In this document: positions 27,867-32,557 of the stretch, piece after piece
How the letters are laid out: every line of letters starts with the position of its first letter
Position numbering within the stretch: the first letter of the stretch is position 1
DNA from: a virus
DNA: 32,557 nucleotides
Strand: one strand, 5' to 3'
Virus record (IMG/VR): IMGVR_UViG_3300050015_000091
Coordinates: 1-32,557 of that record
The notes under the pieces: generated by a model
What the model was told of the DNA's origin: nothing
Seen by the model: the letters and a program-made list of their open reading frames with translations, nothing else
Databases searched by the model: none
Program-made: the position numbers and the translations under genes

Positions 27867-27895
27867 ACCCCCTTTGGCTCAAACAAATAGGGGGT
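27867..27895 (+). promoter_or_regulatory. Hairpin that could hide the ribosome site of the initiator gene
   Basis: ACCCCC (27867-27872) can pair with GGGGGT (27890-27895), the purine-rich site three bases before the ATG at 27899. The loop is 17 bases. It may limit or control translation of the initiator-like protein. Confidence 0.45.
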
Positions 27896-27898
27896 AAC

Positions 27899-28600
27899 AT
27901 GATAATCAGAAACAAACCGTCAACAAACTTTACGATACTTCGTAATGCCGTATTGAATGATGAGAAATTAAGCCTAAAAGCGAAAGGTCTTTGGGCTTTT
28001 TTGATGTCAAAGCCAGACGGTTGGACGACATCTGTGCATGGACTAATGGCGCAAGTCAAAGACGGTGAAGCGTCAATCAGAACAGCATTGAAAGAACTTG
28101 AAGCAGCGCACCTTTATAGAAAGACTAGGGTGAATGATAAAAAGGGCTTATTGGTATGGCAAGACTTCGTATATGATAAACCATTCGTGGGAAATCCAGT
28201 TATGGATAATCCAGTAGTGGAAAATCGCACACAAGTAAATACTAATAAAGTAAAAACTGAAATAGTAAGTAATTCTACTAACGTAGAATTGGCTACGCCA
28301 AATGAGTTAGAAGTTTTTGGTAAACCAGAAATCAATGAGTTATTTGAATACTGGCTGGAAAAGACTGGCATACCAATCGCTGGCAACGTGCAACGCAATC
28401 GCTACGCCTGTAAAAACCTGCTAAAGAAGTATGAGTTAGTAGGCGTGAAAAAGTTGATAGAGGGCGTGGCATTGGCACAGACTGACAAATATGCACCAAG
28501 AATATGTGACTTTGCACAACTGCAATCAAAGTTATCTGACTTGCTGGTGTGGGGTAAAAAGAAATCAATAGGCGATAAAAAGGGAGTAATCAAAGTATGA
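27899..28600 (+). CDS. Winged-helix replication initiator-like protein
   Basis: The N-terminal domain (residues 1-95) has NFTILRNAVLNDEKLSLKAK, then LWAFLMSKPDGWTTSVHGLM and ASIRTALKELEAAHLYRKTR. This is the winged-helix pattern seen at the start of phage replisome-organiser and DnaD-like proteins. A polar linker (96-145) and a helical C-terminal domain (146-225) follow. It likely binds the origin and recruits host helicase, since no phage helicase is present. Repeats and hairpins upstream (27770-27895) fit an origin and self-regulation. Confidence 0.75.
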   Translation: MIIRNKPSTNFTILRNAVLNDEKLSLKAKGLWAFLMSKPDGWTTSVHGLMAQVKDGEASIRTALKELEAAHLYRKTRVNDKKGLLVWQDFVYDKPFVGNPVMDNPVVENRTQVNTNKVKTEIVSNSTNVELATPNELEVFGKPEINELFEYWLEKTGIPIAGNVQRNRYACKNLLKKYELVGVKKLIEGVALAQTDKYAPRICDFAQLQSKLSDLLVWGKKKSIGDKKGVIKV

Positions 28601-28860
28601 GTATGAAATATCAACTGACTGACTATCAAGGCAATTCAATCACGATACCAGATGACAAAGCTGCAAAAATTGCGGACATCGCTGGCTTGATTGAGGTTGA
28701 AGTCAATGGGCAAAAACATTATGTGAACCCAAGCAACATTGCGAGTATCAAGCCGATACGTGACGGTGGCTACAAATCGCCAAAAGAACTTGGTATGCCC
28801 GACTTGGGCGTTGACTATTCTACAACAAAAAACAATGGTAAAACCATTGACAACGCCTAA
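28597..28860 (+). CDS. Early hypothetical protein (87 aa)
   Basis: ATG 28597 overlaps the stop of the initiator gene (ATGA) after AAGGGAG. The N-terminal half looks like a small beta domain (MKYQLTDYQGNSITIPDDKA, VEVNGQKHYVNPSNIASIKP) similar to small phage proteins of unknown role. The C-terminus is polar and its last codons carry the operator/-35 block of the next promoter. No firm family. Confidence 0.6.
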   Translation: MSMKYQLTDYQGNSITIPDDKAAKIADIAGLIEVEVNGQKHYVNPSNIASIKPIRDGGYKSPKELGMPDLGVDYSTTKNNGKTIDNA

Positions 28861-28875
28861 GAATAAGCCTAGAAT
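28830..28875 (+). promoter_or_regulatory. Promoter with palindromic operator (cassette copy 2)
   Basis: TTGACA (28847-28852), 17-base spacer, TAGAAT (28870-28875). The inverted repeat CAATGGT-AAA-ACCATTG (28833-28849) runs into the -35. The block 28830-28852 differs from 2001-2023 by one base in 23. It drives the genes from 28912 through the AGGAGAACAGC leader. Confidence 0.85.
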
Positions 28876-28911
28876 AAAGGTATAAGCTAAACATAACAAA
28901 GGAGAACAGCA

Positions 28912-29262
28912 ATGGCAACCAAAGGGACAAAATACTACAATCTACAAACTAAACTAGAACAGTCACTAAAGACAGTTATGCTTGACAACGATTGTAGCCT
29001 ATTACAAGCACGTGGAATTATCAATGACGTACTTGGTGACGCAGTTGACACAATGCGAGTGGAATTGGGCGGTTTGGAATGCCCTAGATGTGGTGAAATG
29101 GAACTTGACCCTATTGAAGTACGCAACGCATTAAGCCGTAGAGATAATGAAACCGGTTTGCAAATCTTGAAAGCTGCACACTATGGGCTAGAGGATAGCA
29201 ACTTCCACAGTGAAGCAGCAATGGTTGAGTGTTTGGCTGATAACCTTGAGAGGGTTGGCTAA
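28912..29262 (+). CDS. Early hypothetical protein with CPRC motif (116 aa)
   Basis: Starts after AAAGGAGAACAGC under its own promoter. N-terminal helices (YYNLQTKLEQSLKTVMLDND...) are followed by a single CPRCGEMEL (residues 58-66), then more helices. One Cys pair alone could bind zinc in a dimer. No family is recognised. It begins a set of four small overlapping genes. Confidence 0.6.
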   Translation: MATKGTKYYNLQTKLEQSLKTVMLDNDCSLLQARGIINDVLGDAVDTMRVELGGLECPRCGEMELDPIEVRNALSRRDNETGLQILKAAHYGLEDSNFHSEAAMVECLADNLERVG

Positions 29263-29263
29263 T

Positions 29264-29443
29264 ATGCGCTATTGGGATATAAAAAGAACTTCACGTGAAA
29301 TGTGGACAGCAGATGATTGGGCTATCCACAAGTTTATTAAAAATCTTATGACAAGGGGGACTGTACAGGGAAATAGAATATATCTAATAATTTATAACGC
29401 AACGAAACCGAGCAAATCAACAATAATCATGGAGATGATGTAA
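29264..29443 (+). CDS. Small hypothetical protein (59 aa)
   Basis: I chose ATG 29264 (MRYWDIKRTSREMWTADDWA) because GAGAGGG precedes it; the frame also has an ATG at 29210 inside the preceding gene. The protein is Trp-rich and basic at the N-terminus. The stop overlaps the next start (ATG at 29443). No family is recognised. Confidence 0.55.
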   Translation: MRYWDIKRTSREMWTADDWAIHKFIKNLMTRGTVQGNRIYLIIYNATKPSKSTIIMEMM

Positions 29444-29673
29444 TGGAAAAAACAGAAGAACAGCAAGAAGTGGCAACACATAAGTCATTGTTTGACACTG
29501 ACTGTGGCGCACAATTTTATATATCTTTAGACCCAAAACAAGTTAGCAATGCAGGTTACATGGCATTCAATGGTAAGGGTGCTAGTTTTAGCCAGATTAT
29601 GAGCATTGACGATTTCAAAAGAGTTCAAGAAGCTATGAAAGAATTGGTTGACAATTATGAAAAATCTAATTAA
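29443..29673 (+). CDS. Early hypothetical protein (76 aa)
   Basis: The start codon shares a base with the stop of the gene before (TAATG). The product has an acidic N-terminus, a beta-like middle (AQFYISLDPKQVSNAGYMAF), and a C-terminal helix (SIDDFKRVQEAMKELVDNYE). No family is recognised. The gene overlaps the next small gene by 17 bases. Confidence 0.6.
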   Translation: MEKTEEQQEVATHKSLFDTDCGAQFYISLDPKQVSNAGYMAFNGKGASFSQIMSIDDFKRVQEAMKELVDNYEKSN

Positions 29674-29791
29674 ACGAATACGGCAGTGGTTCACTGACCG
29701 CAAAGTAATGCGCTTGAAGTTAGAGCAACTTACGGACTATACATTGATTGACCGTATGCTAGGCGATACTGAACCCTATATCAAAAAGTAG
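29657..29791 (+). CDS. Small basic hypothetical protein (44 aa)
   Basis: ATG 29657 lies inside the end of the gene before. The product is MKNLIKRIRQWFTDRKVMRL and continues to YIKK: a basic amphipathic N-terminal helix, then a mixed helix. No strong ribosome site, so it relies on coupling. The stop TAG is the start of a 9-bp inverted repeat. Real but unassigned. Confidence 0.5.
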   Translation: MKNLIKRIRQWFTDRKVMRLKLEQLTDYTLIDRMLGDTEPYIKK

Positions 29792-29830
29792 CCGTTGGGT
29801 TTAGAACAGCAAAGAACTAATCAACGGCTA
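29789..29830 (+). other. Inverted repeat around operon end
   Basis: TAGCCGTTG (29789-29797) and CAACGGCTA (29822-29830) are perfect reverse complements, with a second inner pair TTAG/CTAA. There is no T run behind, so it is not a standard terminator. It contains the stop codon and may slow RNase decay or bind a protein. Confidence 0.55.
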
Positions 29831-29851
29831 CGGTATAAGCATAACAATTAC

Positions 29852-29880
29852 TTGCAATTTATACAGCTATAAGCTAAAAT
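29852..29880 (+). promoter_or_regulatory. Promoter TTGCAA-N17-TAAAAT
   Basis: TTGCAA (29852-29857) and TAAAAT (29875-29880) are 17 bases apart. The region also has TATAAGC twice (29834 and 29868). It drives the recombination operon from 29916 through the AGGAGAACAGC leader. Confidence 0.7.
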
Positions 29881-29915
29881 ATAAGGGTAACTAATAACAT
29901 AAGGAGAACAGCAAA

Positions 29916-30308
29916 ATGGACATAGAACAGCAAATCAAAATGGAGTTGGAACTGTTTGAAACAGAGCAAACCACTCTACAACGAATGCAAAATGAATTAG
30001 AAGCCAACCCCAAGTTCGCACAATTCATTGAAGCAAAGAAAAACTTTGACACGTTGGCAAGCACGTTGTGGGGCAACGTGGAACAGGCAATGATTGACAA
30101 CAACATCAAGTCCATTAAAACGGACAAAATCACTCTAACAATAGCTGAACGAGTGAGCTTTGATATTGACGGTGAATTATTACCTGCAAAATACTACAAG
30201 AAAGTGCCAAATACGACACTTATCGCTAATACATTCAAGTTAGAGGGCAAACCAGTCAAAGGCACTAGCCCACGATTTACTCAATACTTGATGAAAAGGA
30301 TAAAATAA
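29916..30308 (+). CDS. Gp157-like coiled-coil early protein
   Basis: N-terminal coiled-coil helices (QQIKMELELFETEQTTLQRM...) precede a small beta part (KTDKITLTIAERVSFDIDGE, then LLPAKYYKKVP) and a basic end. This architecture and the segment I-K-T-D-K-x-T-L-T-I fit the siphovirus Gp157 group, placed in the recombination operon. Function is poorly known; resistance to phage or DNA handling has been proposed. Two bases separate it from the next gene. Confidence 0.6.
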   Translation: MDIEQQIKMELELFETEQTTLQRMQNELEANPKFAQFIEAKKNFDTLASTLWGNVEQAMIDNNIKSIKTDKITLTIAERVSFDIDGELLPAKYYKKVPNTTLIANTFKLEGKPVKGTSPRFTQYLMKRIK

Positions 30309-30310
30309 TC

Positions 30311-30871
30311 ATGGCAGATAAAAAATCATTGAGCATAACCGAAAAGACATCGGTAATAAGACTTGATAACCCAAAGGCGGTAGCGACTTTTGCGAAAGAG
30401 TTGAAAGCGTTTATTGTGACCAACAACCTATACGCAGCAATCAAAGATAAGAACTATGTGCTGGTTGAGGGTTGGCAGTACGCTGGTGCTTCAATGGGTA
30501 TATTCCCAATAATTGAAAAGGTTGAAGATATTTCAACTGATGAAAATATACGCTATCGAGCGGAAGTCAGATTGGTACGCATGGCTGACGATAGAACCAT
30601 TGGCTATGGCGTGGCAGTTTGCAGCAACAAAGAAGCATTGAAAAAATCATTTGATGAATACGCTGTGGCTTCAATGGCACAAACACGTGCAGTTGGTAAA
30701 GCCTTTAGGCTCACTATTGGTTGGATAATGAAATTGGCAGGTTATGAAGCAACCCCAGCCGAGGAAATGCCCACTGGCGAATACAAAGTGGACGTTGAAC
30801 CGACTGATGAACGCTTCAATGACATCGTAGACGCACACAAAGGCGCACAAAATGGCGATACAGATAATTAG
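30311..30871 (+). CDS. Candidate single-strand annealing protein (SSAP)
   Basis: The segments YVLVEGWQYAGASMGIFPII, YRAEVRLVRMADDRTIGYGV and FDEYAVASMAQTRAVGKAFR (then LTIGWIMKLAGYEATPAEEM) form a conserved group I have seen in phages next to exonucleases. The A-x-T-R-A-x-G-x-A-x-R signature is also found in Rad52/ERF-like annealing proteins. It overlaps the YqaJ exonuclease by 20 bases, as in Red-type pairs. An acidic C-terminus (TDERFNDIVDAHKGAQNGDT) is typical. The annealing role is inferred, not established. Confidence 0.65.
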   Translation: MADKKSLSITEKTSVIRLDNPKAVATFAKELKAFIVTNNLYAAIKDKNYVLVEGWQYAGASMGIFPIIEKVEDISTDENIRYRAEVRLVRMADDRTIGYGVAVCSNKEALKKSFDEYAVASMAQTRAVGKAFRLTIGWIMKLAGYEATPAEEMPTGEYKVDVEPTDERFNDIVDAHKGAQNGDTDN

Positions 30872-31415
30872 TATTGAGCAAAACACCGAGGAATGGCACA
30901 AAGTCAGAGAGGGTAGGGCTACTGGCAGCAATGCTGATAGCTTACTCTCTGGCGATTTGGCAAAAGCGTTGTCTTTGAATGATAAAGACAAACAGTTCAG
31001 AGGTAACTATTTCACTGACAGAGGGCATAAACTTGAACCAATAGCTATCAAGACGTATGAATTGATACATGATTGCAAAGTTGACCGCCCAGGTTTTGTG
31101 ATAAATGATGAATATCCAAACGCAGGGTGCAGCCCCGATGGTATCCACAAAGACTGGTTGATTGAAGTCAAGTGCTTTGCTGAAAAGCGACATTTAGAAA
31201 TCAAAACGCACAAAGATATACCATTCAAAATAATGGCACAATTGCAGTTCAATATGATGATTAGTGGACTACGAAAATCAAGGTTGGTGATGTATAACCC
31301 AGATTTGAAACTTGGCACACCACAAGAAAACAACATAAGGGCGTATTGCGAAATTGAGGTAACCGCGAACCCTATAATTCAACGTAACATGGCTAGAAAG
31401 TTGAGGGCGCAATGA
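30852..31415 (+). CDS. YqaJ-type (lambda exonuclease-like) recombinase
   Basis: The protein shows EWHKVREGRATGSNADSLLS near the start, GHKLEPIAI, GCSPDGI (active-site Asp) and LIEVKCFAEK (E-x-K), the PD-(D/E)XK core of YqaJ/lambda exonuclease. It digests DNA 5' to 3' to give single strands for the annealing protein encoded upstream. The 187-residue length is a little short for the family. It overlaps the genes on both sides. Confidence 0.9.
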   Translation: MAIQIISIEQNTEEWHKVREGRATGSNADSLLSGDLAKALSLNDKDKQFRGNYFTDRGHKLEPIAIKTYELIHDCKVDRPGFVINDEYPNAGCSPDGIHKDWLIEVKCFAEKRHLEIKTHKDIPFKIMAQLQFNMMISGLRKSRLVMYNPDLKLGTPQENNIRAYCEIEVTANPIIQRNMARKLRAQ

Positions 31416-31825
31416 ACTACGATTTAGCAAAGCCAGTTGAGTTGATAGCAGCACGCAGCAGGTTGACATATTTGGCACGCAAAAGGCGACGAGTGCATAT
31501 CAAAGAAGTCAGAGTGAATAGAACATTATCACAGAATAGTTATTTACATCTGATACTTGCAGCATTTGGCGCACACTTTGGCTATACACTTGAGGAAGCC
31601 AAAATGGTGTACAAAGACATCAACAGTGCAGTCTATCGGTACAACAAAAAAGGGCGCACTTTTATACGTTCAAGTGCAGATTTAAGCAAAGAGGAAATGG
31701 CACGTACAATTGACCACTTTATGGAAAAATCAAAAGAGGCTGGTTATGAACTACCACTGGCGACTGACCAAGAGTGGCTATTACAAATTGAGAATGAAAT
31801 TGAAAGGAATAGGCATTACCTATGA
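31412..31825 (+). CDS. NinB-like recombination protein
   Basis: The segment RVNRTLSQNSYLHLILAAFG (residues 34-53) and the later DLSKEEMARTIDHFMEKSKE, with W-L-L-Q near the end, match the pattern of NinB (RT-x-x-Q-N-x-x-L-H) proteins, which bind single-stranded DNA and assist Red recombination in phages. The N-terminus is very basic (ARKRRRVHIKEVR). It overlaps the exonuclease by four bases (ATGA). Confidence 0.75.
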   Translation: MNYDLAKPVELIAARSRLTYLARKRRRVHIKEVRVNRTLSQNSYLHLILAAFGAHFGYTLEEAKMVYKDINSAVYRYNKKGRTFIRSSADLSKEEMARTIDHFMEKSKEAGYELPLATDQEWLLQIENEIERNRHYL

Positions 31826-32073
31826 TTTTATCAAAAGACACACCCTGTCAAAAAATAGATATTTGGCAACCTCGCTGGAAAGACCGAACTGTGATGATAG
31901 CCAGATTTAAGGTTGGCATTCACAATGAAATCACGTTCAGTAAGACCAAATCAATGCCAGAAAAATACTATGTTAGCGGTGAAAAAATAAGGCAATACCC
32001 AATTCAACCAAATGGCAAAATTGACTGCTATTGTGTACCATTAGATGAGTTGGAAGTGTTGGAAAGGCAATAA
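31822..32073 (+). CDS. Conserved phage hypothetical protein (83 aa)
   Basis: Contains WQPRWKDRTVMIARFKVGIH, YYVSGEKIRQYPIQPNGKID and CYCVPLDELE. I recall this arrangement (a W-x-P-R-W, a strand, then Y-V-S and a final C-Y-x-V-P) in small proteins near recombination genes of other phages, with no known function. It overlaps the NinB-like gene by four bases. Confidence 0.65.
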   Translation: MILSKDTPCQKIDIWQPRWKDRTVMIARFKVGIHNEITFSKTKSMPEKYYVSGEKIRQYPIQPNGKIDCYCVPLDELEVLERQ

Positions 32074-32077
32074 AGTT

Positions 32078-32362
32078 ATGAGTAAAATACAAGTTGGAGA
32101 TATTGTCTATGTATCGTATATGCGTAAAGAGGGGACTGTGATTGCGTGCAGAGGTGGTTATGTTGGAAGATGGCAAATTGAAACAGATAGTGGTGAAAAG
32201 TTTTATGCTTCGTCAAGAGACTGTGTTGTTATAAAACCTTGCAAACCTATATATGCTACCGAAATGACAACTGAGGAAAAATTAGACACTTTACTTGATT
32301 ATCTTGGTCTTGAGATTGAACGTAAAACTAAAATTAGAGTTGTCAAAAAGGCAAAGTCATGA
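32078..32362 (+). CDS. Small KOW/SH3-like hypothetical protein
   Basis: I chose ATG 32078 (MSKIQVGDIVYVSYMRKEGT); GGAAAGG lies before it, while the earlier in-frame ATG at 32045 is inside the preceding gene. The first 50 residues (VGDIVYVSYMRKEGTVIACR, then GRWQIETDSGEKFYASSRDC) look like a small SH3/KOW beta barrel, and a helical basic end follows. The stop overlaps the ATGA that begins a short leader ORF. Function unknown. Confidence 0.6.
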   Translation: MSKIQVGDIVYVSYMRKEGTVIACRGGYVGRWQIETDSGEKFYASSRDCVVIKPCKPIYATEMTTEEKLDTLLDYLGLEIERKTKIRVVKKAKS

Positions 32363-32403
32363 CCAACTTACAAACAAATGGTAATAATAAAGGAGTAAAG
32401 TAA
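32359..32403 (+). CDS. Short leader ORF before the DI-repeat gene (14 aa)
   Basis: ATG 32359 overlaps the stop of the gene before and encodes MTNLQTNGNNKGVK, whose TAA overlaps the start of the repeat gene (TAATG). Its start ATGACCAACT-x-ACAAACAAA copies the segment at 352-372 on the other side of the repeat gene. AAAGGAG for the next gene lies inside it. It may be only a duplicated remnant. Confidence 0.35.
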   Translation: MTNLQTNGNNKGVK

Positions 32404-32557
32404 TGGAAGTATATAAAACACAATCAGCAGTAGAAAAAGACATTAAAGACGGTGTATTGACCATAGAGGGCGATGTTAGGTTTGAATGTTCAATATCTAT
32501 CTTGGCATCTATTAATGTAATATGTGGGAACATCACCGCTGGTAACATCAACGCTGG
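32403..32557 (+). CDS. DI-repeat protein, 5' part (runs off window)
   Basis: ATG 32403 follows AAAGGAGTAAAGTA. The product starts MEVYKTQSAVEKDIKDGVLT with the typical cap DVRFECSISI, then the first repeat units (GNITA, GNINA) and runs off the edge. It continues in frame at base 2 of the window if the 9-base overlap is merged, giving a protein of roughly 165 residues. The cap, repeat and tail then form the complete family architecture described for the 3' part. Confidence 0.75.
   Translation, partial: MEVYKTQSAVEKDIKDGVLTIEGDVRFECSISILASINVICGNITAGNINA

Noticed and set aside
1-32557. Lysogeny module
   Set aside because: No integrase, excisionase, CI-like repressor or attachment-site pair was recognised; the RHH protein alone does not show lysogeny.

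Overview
This window looks like a complete or nearly complete genome of a small tailed phage (siphovirus morphotype, about 32.5 kb), opened inside one gene. Every supported gene is on the + strand. The 5' part of a repeat-protein gene sits at the right edge (32403-32557) and its 3' part at the left edge (2-355). The two edges share 9 bases and joining them keeps the reading frame, so the molecule is probably circular or circularly permuted. The DNA is moderately AT-rich, starts follow strong AAGGAG ribosome sites, TGA is used as a stop, and several promoters are of the TTGACA / TATAAT or extended -10 (TGnTATAAT) type. The GH25 endolysin, an APF/SLT-like muralytic protein and the lysis-gene set suggest a Gram-positive-type wall. 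Several proteins resemble, from memory only, ones from Saccharibacteria, Actinobacteria or Firmicutes phages, so the host is left open. I see no integrase, repressor of CI type, DNA polymerase, primase or helicase.

Layout. (1) 1-3089: small early or accessory genes, including a KGG-motif protein, a zinc-ribbon/DUF1064 putative nuclease, small membrane proteins and a membrane-anchored lysozyme-like protein. (2) 3061-6662: a tight, overlapping module of ParB-like protein, PAPS-reductase/IbrA-like PP-loop protein, two HNH-like proteins, a SAM methyltransferase and a second, IbrB-like ParB protein. It ends directly in the small terminase gene and is the best candidate for an undescribed system. 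(3) 6649-20659: packaging and virion genes in classic order: TerS, TerL, portal-MuF fusion, prohead protease with a nested scaffold start, major capsid protein, connectors, tail terminator, tail tube, tail chaperone with a -1 frameshift (C CCA AAA), tape measure and tail-tip proteins. (4) 20697-23700: tail-appendage or adsorption proteins and two Cys-rich zinc-binding proteins. (5) 23770-26461: lysis and end-of-late genes (XhlA-like protein, Cys-repeat membrane protein, GH25 lysin, two small holin-like proteins, two conserved hypotheticals).

(6) 26462-26914 has no ordinary gene. It contains three well-formed promoters and two strong terminators, predicting two short transcripts. One has no ATG. 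The other has an 18-codon leader ORF and mutually exclusive hairpins. The third promoter carries a 14-bp perfect palindrome between its -35 and -10 and drives the rightward early operon. (7) 26915-32362: early and replication genes: an acidic DUF3846-like protein, a ribbon-helix-helix regulator, repeats, a winged-helix initiator-like protein, a Gp157-like protein, a candidate single-strand annealing protein, a YqaJ exonuclease and a NinB-like protein.

Regulation appears modular. Six genes share an unusual ribosome-site leader (AGGAGAACAGC or a close variant), and most of them have their own promoter. Two of these promoters (2001-2046 and 28830-28875) share a 23-base operator/-35 block differing at one base although it codes for unrelated peptides in the two upstream genes.
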